From: Methyloversatilis discipulorum
GTDB lineage: Bacteria; Pseudomonadota; Gammaproteobacteria; Burkholderiales; Rhodocyclaceae
Reading direction: 5' to 3'
NCBI RefSeq assembly: GCF_000527135.1
Contig: NZ_AZUP01000001.1
Location: 2,604,001 to 2,668,000 of the forward strand
Length of the DNA: 64,000 bases
Shown in pieces: positions 18,671-27,596 of the stretch (position 1 is the first letter of the stretch; each line of letters opens with the position of its first letter). Both the position numbers and the translations under genes were made by a program. The notes below the pieces were generated by a model. It was not told the origin of the DNA, searched no databases, and saw nothing but the letters and a program-made list of their open reading frames with translations.

Positions 18671-19627
18671 ATGACGCCCGAGTTCGACCTGATCCGCCGC
18701 CACTTCGTGCGGCCGATGCGCGCGGCCGCGCTCGGCCCGGGCGACGACTGTGCGCTGGTCGCACCGTCGCCCGGCCACGAACTGGCCATCACCAGCGACA
18801 TGCTGGTCGCCGGCACCCACTTCCTGCCGGACACCGACCCGCGGCGCCTCGGCTGGAAAGCGCTGGCGGTGAATCTGTCCGACGTCGCCGCGATGGGCGC
18901 CGTGCCGCGCTGGGTCACGCTGGCGCTGTCGCTGCCGCAGGTCGATCACGACTGGCTGGCCGCCTTTGCCGCCGGCTTCTTCGACTGTGCCGATACCTTC
19001 GGCGTGGATCTGATCGGCGGTGACACGACGCGCGGCCCGCTCAATCTGTGCGTGACCGCCTTCGGCGAGGTCGCCGCCGGCCGCGCGATACGTCGTGGCG
19101 GCGCCCGCGCCGGCGACGGCATCTGGGTGTCCGGCCAGCCCGGCCGCGCCGCGCTCGGCCTGGCTGACCTGCAGGGCAAGGTCCGGCTGCACGGCAGCGC
19201 ACACGACGACTGCATCGCGGCGCTGGAACAGCCGCAGCCGCGCGTCGCGCTCGGCGCCGCGCTGCAGGGCTTGGCAAGCGCGATGATTGATGTGTCCGAC
19301 GGTCTGCTGGCCGATCTGGGCCATATCGCCAGCGCCAGCGGTCTGGGCGCCGTGGTCGATGACGCGGCGCTGCCCTGGGCGGGACTGCACGCCGCCTGCG
19401 CTGACACCACCGCAGTCCGCGACGCACTGCTGGCCGGCGGCGACGATTACGAACTGCTGTTCTGCGCACCGCGCGAAGCCGATGACGCGCTCGCCGCGCT
19501 GTCGGCCCGGCTGGCACTGCCCCTCACCCGCATCGGCGCGATGCAGTCCGGCGACGGCGTGCGCCTGGTCGATGCCGCCGGCGCGGAACTGCCGGTCGGC
19601 CGCCGCGGTTACGATCATTTCGCCTGA
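18671..19627 (+). CDS. thiL: Thiamine-monophosphate kinase
   Basis: The enzyme phosphorylates thiamine monophosphate to thiamine diphosphate. The 318-residue protein starts from the ATG at 18671 (MTPEFDLIRR). ATP/Mg-binding motifs of the PurM-like fold are LGPGDDCALV near the N-terminus, VNLSDVAAMGA, LIGGDTTRGP and the C-terminal MIDVSDGLLADLGHI and LLAGGDDYELLF. It follows nusB and precedes pgpA by 3 bp, the widely conserved nusB-thiL-pgpA order. Confidence 0.96.
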   Translation: MTPEFDLIRRHFVRPMRAAALGPGDDCALVAPSPGHELAITSDMLVAGTHFLPDTDPRRLGWKALAVNLSDVAAMGAVPRWVTLALSLPQVDHDWLAAFAAGFFDCADTFGVDLIGGDTTRGPLNLCVTAFGEVAAGRAIRRGGARAGDGIWVSGQPGRAALGLADLQGKVRLHGSAHDDCIAALEQPQPRVALGAALQGLASAMIDVSDGLLADLGHIASASGLGAVVDDAALPWAGLHAACADTTAVRDALLAGGDDYELLFCAPREADDALAALSARLALPLTRIGAMQSGDGVRLVDAAGAELPVGRRGYDHFA

Positions 19628-19630
19628 ATC

Positions 19631-20131
19631 ATGAAAACCAGAGCGCCCTATCCCGGACCCGGCTTCCTCGTCCACCCGGCCCACATGCTGGCCTGCGGCT
19701 TCGGCAGCGGCCTGATCCCGTTCGCCTCCGGCACCTGGGGCACGCTGGCCGCCTGGCCGCTCTACCTGCTGATCAAGCCCTCGTTCTCCGACGGCGCTTT
19801 CGCGCTGTTCCTGCTGATCGCCTTTGCGCTCGGCAGCGCCTGCTGCCAGCGCACCGGCCGCGCGCTCGGCGTGGCCGACCACGGCGCCATCGTGTGGGAC
19901 GAAATCGTCGCCTTCTGGCTGGTGCTGTGGGTGACGCCGGTCGATTTCTGGTGGCAGCTCGCGGCCTTCTTCGCTTTCCGCTTCTTCGATATCTTCAAGC
20001 CGCCCCCGGCGCGCTGGGTGGACGTGAACATGAAGAACGGCTTCGGCGTCATGCTCGACGACGTGATCGCGGCGCTCTTTGCCGCGGCATCCATCGCCGC
20101 GCTGCATCTGCTGATCGGACGCTTCTTCTGA
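19631..20131 (+). CDS. pgpA: Phosphatidylglycerophosphatase A
   Basis: This 166-residue membrane phosphatase makes phosphatidylglycerol from PG-phosphate. Diagnostic segments are [34 protein letters not shown] with the acidic catalytic residues, and [14 protein letters not shown]. It has three or four membrane helices. It follows thiL closely, and its stop overlaps the pncC start (TGATG). Confidence 0.95.
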   Translation: MKTRAPYPGPGFLVHPAHMLACGFGSGLIPFASGTWGTLAAWPLYLLIKPSFSDGAFALFLLIAFALGSACCQRTGRALGVADHGAIVWDEIVAFWLVLWVTPVDFWWQLAAFFAFRFFDIFKPPPARWVDVNMKNGFGVMLDDVIAALFAAASIAALHLLIGRFF

Positions 20132-20652
20132 TGGACGCCGACCTGCAGACCCTGTCGAAAGAGGTGGGCGCCGCACTGAAAGCCGCCGGTGCCGTGCTGG
20201 CCACCGCCGAATCCTGCACCGGCGGCTGGGTGGCCGAGATCGTCACCGCCACCGCCGGCAGTTCGGCCTGGTTCGACTGCGGTTTCGTCACCTACTCGAA
20301 CGCCGCCAAGCAGCGCATGCTCGGCGTGCCCGAGGCCACGCTGAAAGCGCACGGCGCGGTCAGCGAGCCGGTGGCGCTGGCGATGGCGCGCGGCGCGCTG
20401 GCGCATTCGGACGCCACCGCCGCGCTGTCGATCACCGGCATCGCCGGCCCGGGCGGCGCAGTACCGGGCAAGCCGGTGGGCACCGTGTGCTTCGGCTGGG
20501 CGCTGGCCGACGGCCGCAGCCGCAGCGAAACCCGGCATTTCGACGGCGACCGCGAGGCGGTCCGCCGTCAATCCGCATGTCATACACTGGCCGTGCTCCT
20601 GGCTTTGCTGGGAGGCACGCCAAAAGACCCTGTGGCAAGAACTGTGCCATAA
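20131..20652 (+). CDS. pncC: Nicotinamide-nucleotide amidohydrolase (CinA C-terminal family)
   Basis: The enzyme deamidates NMN to nicotinate mononucleotide in the pyridine-nucleotide salvage cycle. The 173-residue stand-alone CinA C-terminal domain has [48 protein letters not shown] and [10 protein letters not shown]. It sits directly before recA, a common arrangement (cinA-recA) in bacteria. Its last codons overlap the likely recA promoter region. Confidence 0.93.
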   Translation: MDADLQTLSKEVGAALKAAGAVLATAESCTGGWVAEIVTATAGSSAWFDCGFVTYSNAAKQRMLGVPEATLKAHGAVSEPVALAMARGALAHSDATAALSITGIAGPGGAVPGKPVGTVCFGWALADGRSRSETRHFDGDREAVRRQSACHTLAVLLALLGGTPKDPVARTVP

Positions 20653-20653
20653 T
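20645..20653 (+). promoter_or_regulatory. Candidate extended -10 promoter of recA
   Basis: TGCCATAAT (an extended TGn element plus CATAAT) lies 29 bp before the recA ATG, at the very end of pncC. No good -35 hexamer is at the right distance. No CTGT-N8-ACAG LexA box was found between 20581 and 20681, so SOS control cannot be claimed from this stretch. Confidence 0.4.
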
Positions 20654-20681
20654 CGACCGCATACCCAGGAAAGGATTCAGC

Positions 20682-21716
20682 ATGGACGATAGCAAGGCCA
20701 AGGCGCTCGCCGCAGCGCTCGCGCAGATCGAGAAGCAGTTCGGCAAGGGCTCGATCATGCGCATGAGCGACGGCCAGCTCGAAAACGACATCCAGGCGGT
20801 GTCGACCGGTTCGCTCGGTCTGGACATCGCGCTCGGCATCGGCGGCCTGCCGCGCGGCCGCGTGGTCGAGATCTACGGTCCGGAATCGTCCGGCAAGACC
20901 ACGCTGACGCTGCAGGTGATCGCCGAAATGCAGAAGCTCGGCGGCACCGCGGCCTTCATCGACGCCGAACACGCGCTCGACGTGCAGTACGCCGGCAAGC
21001 TGGGCGTGCGCATCGACGACCTGCTCATCTCGCAGCCGGACACCGGCGAACAGGCGCTGGAAATCGCCGACATGCTGGTGCGCTCGGGCGGCGTCGACAT
21101 CATCGTCATCGACTCGGTCGCCGCGCTGACGCCGAAGGCTGAAATCGAGGGCGAAATGGGCGATTCGCTGCCCGGCCTGCAGGCCCGCCTGATGAGCCAG
21201 GCGCTGCGCAAGCTGACCGCCAACATCAAGCGCACCAATACGCTGGTCATCTTCATCAACCAGATCCGGATGAAGATCGGCGTCATGTTCGGCAACCCGG
21301 AAACCACCACCGGCGGCAATGCGCTGAAGTTCTACGCCTCGGTCCGCCTGGACATCCGCCGCACCGGCGCGATCAAGAAGGGCGAAGAGGTGGTCGGTTC
21401 GGAAACCCGGGTCAAGGTGGTCAAGAACAAGGTGGCGCCGCCGTTCAAGCAGGCCGAATTCGACATCCTGTACGGCGAGGGCATTTCGCGCGAAGGCGAA
21501 ATCATCGAACTGGGCGTGCTGCACAAGTTCGTCGAGAAGTCCGGCGCCTGGTATTCCTACAGCGGCGACCGCATCGGCCAGGGCAAGGACAATGTGCGCG
21601 AATTCCTGCGCGCCAATCCGGCGATGGCCCGCGAAATCGAGAACAAGGTGCGTGTCGCCTGCGGCATGCCCGAACTGGCGGTGATCGCGCCGGACAGCAA
21701 GGCGGACGCCGCGTGA
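20682..21716 (+). CDS. recA: Recombinase RecA
   Basis: RecA is the strand-exchange and LexA co-protease protein. The 344-residue chain starts at an ATG preceded by AGGAAAGGA. It carries the P-loop [11 protein letters not shown], the Walker B segment [12 protein letters not shown], the L1 loop ([22 protein letters not shown]), the L2 region beginning [22 protein letters not shown] (shown here only to mark it), and an acidic C-terminus. It is followed with a 4-bp overlap by its regulator recX. Confidence 0.98.
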   Translation: MDDSKAKALAAALAQIEKQFGKGSIMRMSDGQLENDIQAVSTGSLGLDIALGIGGLPRGRVVEIYGPESSGKTTLTLQVIAEMQKLGGTAAFIDAEHALDVQYAGKLGVRIDDLLISQPDTGEQALEIADMLVRSGGVDIIVIDSVAALTPKAEIEGEMGDSLPGLQARLMSQALRKLTANIKRTNTLVIFINQIRMKIGVMFGNPETTTGGNALKFYASVRLDIRRTGAIKKGEEVVGSETRVKVVKNKVAPPFKQAEFDILYGEGISREGEIIELGVLHKFVEKSGAWYSYSGDRIGQGKDNVREFLRANPAMAREIENKVRVACGMPELAVIAPDSKADAA

Positions 21717-22156
21717 ACGCCGCGCTGCGCGAGAAGGCTTTGCGCCTGCTCGCGCGGCGCGACCACAGCCGGGCGGAACTGGCGCGCAAGCTGCGCGAGG
21801 ACGGCGACGAGGACGAGATTGCCGCCCTGCTCGTCCGTTTCGAGGAGTGCGGGCTGCTGTCCGATAGCCGTTTCGCCGGGCAGTTCGTAACCTCACGCGC
21901 GGCGCGCTTCGGCACGCGCCGGCTGCAGTACGACCTGAAACAGCGCGGCGTGGCCGAGGCCGACGTCGCGGATGCGCTGGCCAGCGTCGGCGACGACGAG
22001 GCGGTCCGCGCCCGTGCCGTGTGGGCCCGCAAGTTCGACGCCCGCCCGTCGGATGCCAAAAGCTGGGCGAAACAGGCAAGATTTTTGCAATCTCGCGGTT
22101 TTTCCGCCGATAGCATTCACAAGGTATTGCGCGAACAACCCGAACAAGATGAGTGA
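21713..22156 (+). CDS. recX: RecA regulator RecX
   Basis: RecX limits RecA filament growth. The 147-residue, three-helix-repeat protein begins at a GTG that overlaps the recA stop. Conserved pieces are [50 protein letters not shown] and the C-terminal [20 protein letters not shown]. It overlaps the next gene, lptB, by 8 bp, which is unusual because lptB normally follows lptA. Confidence 0.93.
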   Translation: MNAALREKALRLLARRDHSRAELARKLREDGDEDEIAALLVRFEECGLLSDSRFAGQFVTSRAARFGTRRLQYDLKQRGVAEADVADALASVGDDEAVRARAVWARKFDARPSDAKSWAKQARFLQSRGFSADSIHKVLREQPEQDE

Positions 22157-22889
22157 TTCCCGGACTGTCAGCCGGCTCAAGGTCGAACGGCTGCGCAAAA
22201 AGTACAAGTCGCGCCCGGTGGTGAAGGACGTGTCCTTCGAGGTCGGCAGTGGCGAGGTGATCGGACTGCTGGGCCCGAACGGCGCCGGCAAGACCACCTG
22301 TTTCTACATGATCGTCGGCCTGGTCAGCGCCGACGGCGGCGAGATCCATCTCGACGGCGAGCGGCTCACCCACCTGCCCATCCACCGGCGGGCGCTCGAG
22401 GGGCTGTCCTACCTGCCGCAGGAGAATTCGGTGTTCCGCAAGCTGGACGTCGAGGAGAACATCCTCGCCATCCTCGAGCTGAACGAGAAGGATGCGACCC
22501 GGCGCGCCGCGCGGCTGGACGAGCTGCTGGAAGAGCTGGGCATCGGCCACCTGCGCAAGAGCCCGGCCGCGGCGCTGTCGGGCGGCGAGCGTCGCCGCGT
22601 CGAGATCGCCCGCGCGCTGGCGACGTCGCCGCGCTTCATCCTGCTCGACGAACCATTCGCCGGCGTGGACCCGATCGCCGTCATCGACATCCAGAAAACC
22701 ATCCGTTTCCTGAAGGAGCGCGGCATCGGCGTACTGATCACCGACCACAACGTGCGCGAGACACTGGGCATCTGCGATCGCGCCTACATCATCAACGCCG
22801 GTGAGGTACTGGCGAGCGGCCGGCCTGAAGAAATCGTGTATAACGAGAGCGTCAGGAAGGTCTATCTCGGCGAACACTTCCGCCTCTAG
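22149..22889 (+). CDS. lptB: LPS export ABC transporter ATPase LptB
   Basis: LptB powers LPS extraction by LptFG. The 246-residue ATPase has Walker [10 protein letters not shown], a Q-loop in [12 protein letters not shown], signature [15 protein letters not shown], Walker [14 protein letters not shown], the switch His in [10 protein letters not shown] and the LptB-typical C-terminus VYLGEHFRL. It is upstream of rpoN as in many proteobacteria, but the usual lptC-lptA neighbours are missing here, replaced by recX, whose end it overlaps. Confidence 0.96.
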   Translation: MSDSRTVSRLKVERLRKKYKSRPVVKDVSFEVGSGEVIGLLGPNGAGKTTCFYMIVGLVSADGGEIHLDGERLTHLPIHRRALEGLSYLPQENSVFRKLDVEENILAILELNEKDATRRAARLDELLEELGIGHLRKSPAAALSGGERRRVEIARALATSPRFILLDEPFAGVDPIAVIDIQKTIRFLKERGIGVLITDHNVRETLGICDRAYIINAGEVLASGRPEEIVYNESVRKVYLGEHFRL

Positions 22890-22909
22890 ACCGCCGAAAT
22901 TTGCACACC

Positions 22910-24352
22910 ATGAAGCAGTCGCTGCAACTCAAACTTTCCCAGCATCTTGCGCTCACGCCGCAACTGCAGCAGTCCATCCGGCTGCTGCAGCTGTCGACCA
23001 TCGAGTTCAACCAGGAGATCGAACGCTTCCTGGACGAGAACCCGATGCTCGAGCGCGACGACAGCGAGCCGGTCGCGAACTACCAGCCGCCGCAGGACAG
23101 CATGGGCGAGACGCGCGACAGCACGCCGCAGGAGAGCGCGGACGCCCAGCAGGAGGAGCAGCGCGCCCAGGAGAGCGCCAGCAGCGCCGACATGGACGAC
23201 TGGTCCGGCGAAAGCGGCAGCTACGGCTCACGCAGCGGCGGCGACGACGAGGACGGCGACTACCAGGACGTACAGGCCGCCGGTACCTCGCTGCGCGACC
23301 ACCTGTGTGGTCAGCTTGCGCTGTCGCAGATGAGCGAGCGCGACCGCTACCTGATCCGCCTGCTGATCGAGGCGCTGGACGACGACGGCTACCTGAACCA
23401 GGAACTGACCGAACTGGTCGAGCTGCTGCCGGAAGAAGCCGACATCGACCTCGACGACCTGTCGATCGCGCTGCGCCAGCTGCAGAACTTCGACCCGGTT
23501 GGCGTCGGTGCCCGCGACCCGCGCGAATGCCTGCTGCTGCAGCTCAATGCGCTGCCCACCGACGAAGTGTCGACACTGGCTCGCACCATCATCGACCAGC
23601 ACATCGACCTGCTGGCCGCGCGTGACTTCGCCAAGATCCGCCGCGCCGTCGGCTGCGACGAAGAGCTTCTGCGCGCCGCGCAGACACTCATCCGCTCGCT
23701 GAACCCGCGCCCGGGCGCGCAGTTCGCACCGATCGACGCGCGCTACATCGTGCCCGACGTGGTGGTACGCAAGGTGCGCGGTCAATGGACGGCCCTGCTC
23801 AACCCGGACGCGATGCCGCGGCTGCGCATCAACCGTCTGTACGCCGAAATCCTGCAGGGCCAGCGCGGCAGCGGCCTGTCCGGTCAGCTGCAGGAAGCCA
23901 AGTGGCTGATCAAGAACGTGCAGCAGCGCTTCGACACCATCCTGCGCGTGTCGCAGGCCATCGTCGAACGGCAGCGCCAGTTCTTCGAGTTCGGCGAGGT
24001 GGCGATGCGACCGCTGACGCTGCGCGAGATCGCCGAAACGCTCGAATTGCACGAATCCACCATTTCGCGTGTCACCTCGCAGAAGTACATGGCGACGACA
24101 CGCGGCCTGTTCGAACTGAAGTATTTCTTCGGAAGCCATGTGGCGACCGAAAGTGGCGGGGCCTGTTCGGCCACCGCGATCCGCGCGCTCATCCGCCAGT
24201 TGGTGGGCGCCGAGGATGCCAAGCGTCCGCTGTCGGACTCGCGCATCGCGGAGATACTGGGCCAGCAGGGCATCGTCGTTGCGCGGCGCACCATCGCCAA
24301 GTACCGTGAGTCCCTGAACATCCCGCCGGTCAGCGTGCGCAAGGCGATCTGA
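22910..24352 (+). CDS. rpoN: RNA polymerase sigma-54 factor
   Basis: RpoN directs polymerase to -24/-12 promoters with enhancer-binding activators. The 480-residue protein starts at the ATG at 22910 (a TTG at 22901 is possible). Region I is Q-rich (LSQHLALTPQLQQSIRLLQLS). An acidic Region II covers residues 50-125. The core-binding domain and HTH are followed by the invariant RpoN box ARRTIAKYRESLNIP near the C-terminus. It follows lptB by 20 bp and is followed by hpf. Confidence 0.97.
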   Translation: MKQSLQLKLSQHLALTPQLQQSIRLLQLSTIEFNQEIERFLDENPMLERDDSEPVANYQPPQDSMGETRDSTPQESADAQQEEQRAQESASSADMDDWSGESGSYGSRSGGDDEDGDYQDVQAAGTSLRDHLCGQLALSQMSERDRYLIRLLIEALDDDGYLNQELTELVELLPEEADIDLDDLSIALRQLQNFDPVGVGARDPRECLLLQLNALPTDEVSTLARTIIDQHIDLLAARDFAKIRRAVGCDEELLRAAQTLIRSLNPRPGAQFAPIDARYIVPDVVVRKVRGQWTALLNPDAMPRLRINRLYAEILQGQRGSGLSGQLQEAKWLIKNVQQRFDTILRVSQAIVERQRQFFEFGEVAMRPLTLREIAETLELHESTISRVTSQKYMATTRGLFELKYFFGSHVATESGGACSATAIRALIRQLVGAEDAKRPLSDSRIAEILGQQGIVVARRTIAKYRESLNIPPVSVRKAI

Positions 24353-24415
24353 GACGGATCACATCGACCGACCCGATCGCCACGCATTTTTCGTCCCGTA
24401 ACGAAAGGAGGCAGC

Positions 24416-24736
24416 ATGAACCTCACCATCACCGGCCATCACCTCGAAGTCACCCCGGCCATCCGCGAATACGTCGAAACGAAACTCGACCGCGTGATCC
24501 GCCATTTCGACCACGTGACCAGCGTTTCCGTCATCCTGTCGGTGGAAAAGCTGCGACAGAAGGCGGAAGTTACGCTGCACGTCCGCGGCAAGGACATCTT
24601 CGTGGAAGCCGAAAGCGAGGACATGTACGCGACGCTCGACAACCTGATCGACAAGCTCGATCGCCAGGTGCTCAAGCACAAGGAGAAGTCCGGCGAACAC
24701 ACCCGTGAAGCACTGAAGCACCAGGCGGCAGAATGA
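24416..24736 (+). CDS. hpf: Ribosome hibernation-promoting factor
   Basis: This short HPF binds the 30S decoding region and favours 100S dimers in stationary phase. It has 106 residues with [32 protein letters not shown] and the C-terminal [24 protein letters not shown] strong AAAGGAGG precedes the ATG. The rpoN-hpf-ptsN order is conserved in proteobacteria. Confidence 0.95.
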   Translation: MNLTITGHHLEVTPAIREYVETKLDRVIRHFDHVTSVSVILSVEKLRQKAEVTLHVRGKDIFVEAESEDMYATLDNLIDKLDRQVLKHKEKSGEHTREALKHQAAE

Positions 24737-24760
24737 AACGATTGCCCGCTGCCAGGGGCG

Positions 24761-24766
24761 TATAAT
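24761..24766 (+). promoter_or_regulatory. Candidate -10 box (TATAAT) before ptsN
   Basis: A perfect TATAAT occurs in the 122-bp hpf-ptsN gap, about 90 bp before the ptsN ATG. No convincing -35 is visible at 16-18 bp. It is probably an internal promoter that lets ptsN-hprK be expressed apart from rpoN. Confidence 0.45.
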
Positions 24767-24858
24767 CCGCGGCCTTGTTGCAGTGCAATCAACTTTTCCG
24801 GCGCGGCGACCGTTAACCTCGGTACCGCGCCCGCCGCGTGTTCGGAGTAGCCCCTGAC

Positions 24859-25347
24859 ATGACGCTTATCGCAAAGCTGTTGCCCATTTCGAACATCTGC
24901 CTCGGCCTCGACGCCAGCAGCAAGAAGCGTGTGTTCGAACAAGCCGGCCTGCTTTTCGAAAACAACCAGGGCATCGCCCGCAGCCAGGTGTTCGACAGCC
25001 TGTTCGCGCGCGAAAAGCTCGGTTCGACCGGCCTCGGCCAGGGTGTGGCCATTCCGCATGGCCGCATCAAGGGCCTGAAGGAAGCCATCGGCGGCTTCGT
25101 GCGACTGGAAAACCCGGTTGCCTTCGACGCGCCGGACGGCCGCCCGGTCAATCTCCTGTTCGTGCTGCTGGTCCCGGAGCAGGCGACCGAACTGCATCTG
25201 CAGATCCTGTCCGAGCTGGCGCAGATGTTTGCCGACAAGGCCTTCCGCGAACAGCTGATGCAGGCCGCCGACGTACCCGCCATCCACACCCTGTTCACAG
25301 CCTGGCAGCCCGCGCATGCGGAAACTCAGCGTCGCGCGGCTGTTTGA
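24859..25347 (+). CDS. ptsN: Nitrogen PTS enzyme IIA-Ntr
   Basis: This 162-residue EIIA of the regulatory nitrogen PTS is phosphorylated on the histidine in GVAIPHGRIKG (His67). Other family marks are KKRVFEQAGLLF and FVLLVPEQATELHLQILSEL. It signals carbon/nitrogen and potassium status rather than moving sugar. The ATG at 24859 was preferred to a GTG at 24838. Its 3' end overlaps hprK by 32 bp, an unusually long overlap. Confidence 0.94.
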   Translation: MTLIAKLLPISNICLGLDASSKKRVFEQAGLLFENNQGIARSQVFDSLFAREKLGSTGLGQGVAIPHGRIKGLKEAIGGFVRLENPVAFDAPDGRPVNLLFVLLVPEQATELHLQILSELAQMFADKAFREQLMQAADVPAIHTLFTAWQPAHAETQRRAAV

Positions 25348-26251
25348 GGACAATCGCGACCGGCTGCGCCTGCAATGGCAGTGCGGCAGTGGTGAAACGC
25401 TGATCGTCGCCGACCAGATCGGTCTGTCACCGGCCGACCTCGTCGGCCACCTGAACACCATCCACACCCGACGCATACAGGTCGTCGGCGTGCCGGAAAT
25501 CCTGTGGGCCGAAAGCGTCTCGACACGCAAGGTCGAAGACATCGTCGATACCCTGCTCGACGCCCGTCCGCCCGCCTTCATCGTTGCCGACGGTGCCGAT
25601 CCGCCGCCCACCATCCGCAGCGGCTGCGCCAGCCGCGGCATCCCGCTGATGACCACGCAGCGCAGCGCTGCCTCGGTGATCGACCAGCTGCGCGCCTATC
25701 TGGCGCGCGAACTGGCGGACCAGACCACGCTGCACGGCGTGTCGATGGACGTGCTGGGCATGGGTGTGCTGATCACCGGTGACTCCGGCGTCGGCAAGAG
25801 CGAACTGGCGCTGGAACTGATTTCGCGCGGTCACGGCCTGGTGGCCGACGACTGCGTCGACATTTCGCGCATCGCACCCAATGTGCTCGAAGGACGCTGC
25901 CCGGAACTGCTGAAGGATTTCCTCGAAGTGCGCGGGCTGGGCGTACTGAACATCCGCACCGTATTCGGCGAAACCGCCTGTCGGCGCAAGATGAAGCTGC
26001 AACTGGTGGTGCATCTGCAGAAGCAGGTGACCGGCCTGCCCGAAGCCACGCGCATGCCGCTGGACAACGAGGTGATGGACATCCTCGGCGTGAAGATACG
26101 CAAGGTGGTCATTCCGGTTGCAGCTGGCCGCAACCTGGCGGTGCTGGTCGAGGCCGCCGTGCGTACCACGATACTGAGTTTCCGCGGCATCGATTCGACG
26201 CTCGAATTCGTCGAACGCCAGCGCCGCGCCCTCGGCGGGGAGGATGGCTGA
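25316..26251 (+). CDS. hprK: HPr kinase/phosphorylase
   Basis: HprK phosphorylates and dephosphorylates a serine of HPr-type proteins. The 311-residue protein has an N-terminal MurF-like domain and a C-terminal kinase with P-loop GDSGVGKSELALEL, the ADDCVDI region and the family signature LEVRGLGVLNIRTVFG. It overlaps ptsN. The rapZ gene that usually follows hprK in Betaproteobacteria is not present; secreted-protein genes follow instead. Confidence 0.95.
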   Translation: MRKLSVARLFEDNRDRLRLQWQCGSGETLIVADQIGLSPADLVGHLNTIHTRRIQVVGVPEILWAESVSTRKVEDIVDTLLDARPPAFIVADGADPPPTIRSGCASRGIPLMTTQRSAASVIDQLRAYLARELADQTTLHGVSMDVLGMGVLITGDSGVGKSELALELISRGHGLVADDCVDISRIAPNVLEGRCPELLKDFLEVRGLGVLNIRTVFGETACRRKMKLQLVVHLQKQVTGLPEATRMPLDNEVMDILGVKIRKVVIPVAAGRNLAVLVEAAVRTTILSFRGIDSTLEFVERQRRALGGEDG

Positions 26252-26358
26252 CCCGGCGACTGTACATGATGATGACATATGCATAACATGCACGACGGCA
26301 GCCCGCCCGGGCCGCCGCCGGTATTGTCATTTCATGCTGCACAGCCAGGAGCTCAGTC

Positions 26359-26682
26359 ATGCCGAATACCCGCCTTACGCTCAGCTGCACACTCGTCAGC
26401 ATCACCCTGCTCGCCTCCTTCCCGCATGCCGCCGTCGCCGGCCCACAGCAGGACAGGATGCGTGCCTGCAACAAGGAGGCGAAGGAAAAGTCGCTGAAGG
26501 GCGACGAGCGCAAGTCCTTCATGAGCAGCTGCCTGTCGTCCGGAAAGAGCGAGGCGACGACCACTGCAGACGCATCCGACGATGCTGCAGCGCGCAAGAA
26601 GCAGTGTCGCGCCGAAGCCAGCGCCAAATCGCTGAAGGGTGACGAGCGCAAGGCCTTCATCAGCGAGTGCTCGAAGACCTGA
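26359..26682 (+). CDS. PsiF-repeat secreted protein
   Basis: This 107-residue protein has a signal peptide ending at AAVAGPQ and two tandem PsiF repeats, each of the form C-K/R-x-EA-x-x-KSLKGDERK-x-F-x-S/E-C. Lysine- and serine-rich residues separate the repeats. PsiF is induced by phosphate starvation in E. coli; its function is unknown. AGGAG precedes the ATG. No clear Pho box was found in the 107-bp upstream gap. Confidence 0.85.
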   Translation: MPNTRLTLSCTLVSITLLASFPHAAVAGPQQDRMRACNKEAKEKSLKGDERKSFMSSCLSSGKSEATTTADASDDAAARKKQCRAEASAKSLKGDERKAFISECSKT

Positions 26683-26831
26683 ACGCGGCAGCATCGGCCC
26701 GCCCGCGGTGGCGGGTCGCACCTGCTTTCGTGCGCTATGCAACAAGACGTCCCCGAAAGGCGCGCCGGGCCTGCCGGACAGGCAAAAACCTTTTGGTATA
26801 GTCGATCGTCTTCGAACGTCGGAGCTGCCCG

Positions 26832-27521
26832 ATGTTGCGCGACCGATTCCTGCGCCCCGCACTGCTTGCCACCGCCCTCGCCATCGCGGCCCCCGGCGTC
26901 CTTGCCTTCAGTTTCTCCGAGGACGCGAAGAAGGACGCCGCCGCGGACGAGGAAGCCCGTGCCGCCGCTGCCGCGCACGTGCTGTCGCTGCCGCCGGCCT
27001 GCCTTGACGAACTGCGGCGCCGGAAGATCATGATCGTGATGGGCGAGCGCACCGGCGAAGGGGTCACTGCCGAGCAGGCCCGTTTCAGCCCGCACTTCAA
27101 CTCGATCAACAAGCGCCTGCTCAAGCACGGCATCCGCACCTATTCCCAGCAGGAAATCCGCGCGCAGATCGCGCAGGCCGAGGTCGATGCCTATTTCCGC
27201 AACGACCCGGACGCAGCGCTCGCGGCGTCGAAGAAGATGGGCGCACAACTGGTGATGCGCGGCACGATCGACTCCCGTTCGACGATCAATCCTGTGCTGC
27301 GCATTCCCGAGGTCTATGTTTCGATTGCGTACGTACTGATGACCCCCGGCGGAAAGATGATTTCCGAAGCCAGCGCGAAAGCCGAATCGTATTCCGGCAG
27401 CGACACGCTCGGCATGGCCAGCACGCTGATCGAGGAACAGGCCGACGCCGTCGTCAGTTCGCTGCTCGGCGGCTACTGCGCGGCCAATCCGCCCGCAAGC
27501 GGCAAGAAGAAAAGCAAATAG
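26832..27521 (+). CDS. Secreted protein of unknown function
   Basis: This 229-residue protein has a signal peptide ending near GVLAFSF. The mature domain starts with an Ala/Glu/Lys-rich helix and continues with RRRKIMIVMGERTG, FNSINKRLLKHGIRTYSQQEIRAQIAQAE and an alpha/beta pattern ending in a cysteine-containing LLGGYCAANP. The pattern (IMIV..GE, SINKRL, GIRTYS, GAQLVMRGTI) resembles CsgG-fold or periplasmic 'LPP20/FlgT-like' domains, but I do not recognise the family. GGAG precedes the ATG, and a TATAGT box lies at 26800-26805. It is probably the first gene of the unit containing the CsgG-like protein and the kinase. Confidence 0.7.
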   Translation: MLRDRFLRPALLATALAIAAPGVLAFSFSEDAKKDAAADEEARAAAAAHVLSLPPACLDELRRRKIMIVMGERTGEGVTAEQARFSPHFNSINKRLLKHGIRTYSQQEIRAQIAQAEVDAYFRNDPDAALAASKKMGAQLVMRGTIDSRSTINPVLRIPEVYVSIAYVLMTPGGKMISEASAKAESYSGSDTLGMASTLIEEQADAVVSSLLGGYCAANPPASGKKKSK

Positions 27522-27524
27522 GCA

Positions 27525-27545
27525 CCGCGCGGCCCGACCGCGCGG
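27525..27545. other. GC-rich intergenic hairpin
   Basis: CCGCGCGG-CCCGA-CCGCGCGG forms an 8-bp stem 4 bases after a stop codon. There is no T-run, so it is more likely a transcript-stabilising or attenuating hairpin between the two secreted-protein genes than an intrinsic terminator. Confidence 0.5.
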
Positions 27546-27596
27546 ACACATAACGGGGCGCAGGCGTCCCAGCAATCTTCAGAGAAAGGGACCTCC

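Noticed and set aside
17930..20176. A 748-codon minus-strand frame over ribH-pgpA
   Set aside because: No motif or plausible start; the plus strand has four certain genes there.
20581..20681. LexA box before recA
   Set aside because: Two CTGT words occur but neither has an ACAG partner at eight bases.
26252..26358. Pho box before the PsiF-like gene
   Set aside because: TGTCATTTCAT at about 26326 is only a half match and lacks the second direct-repeat unit.
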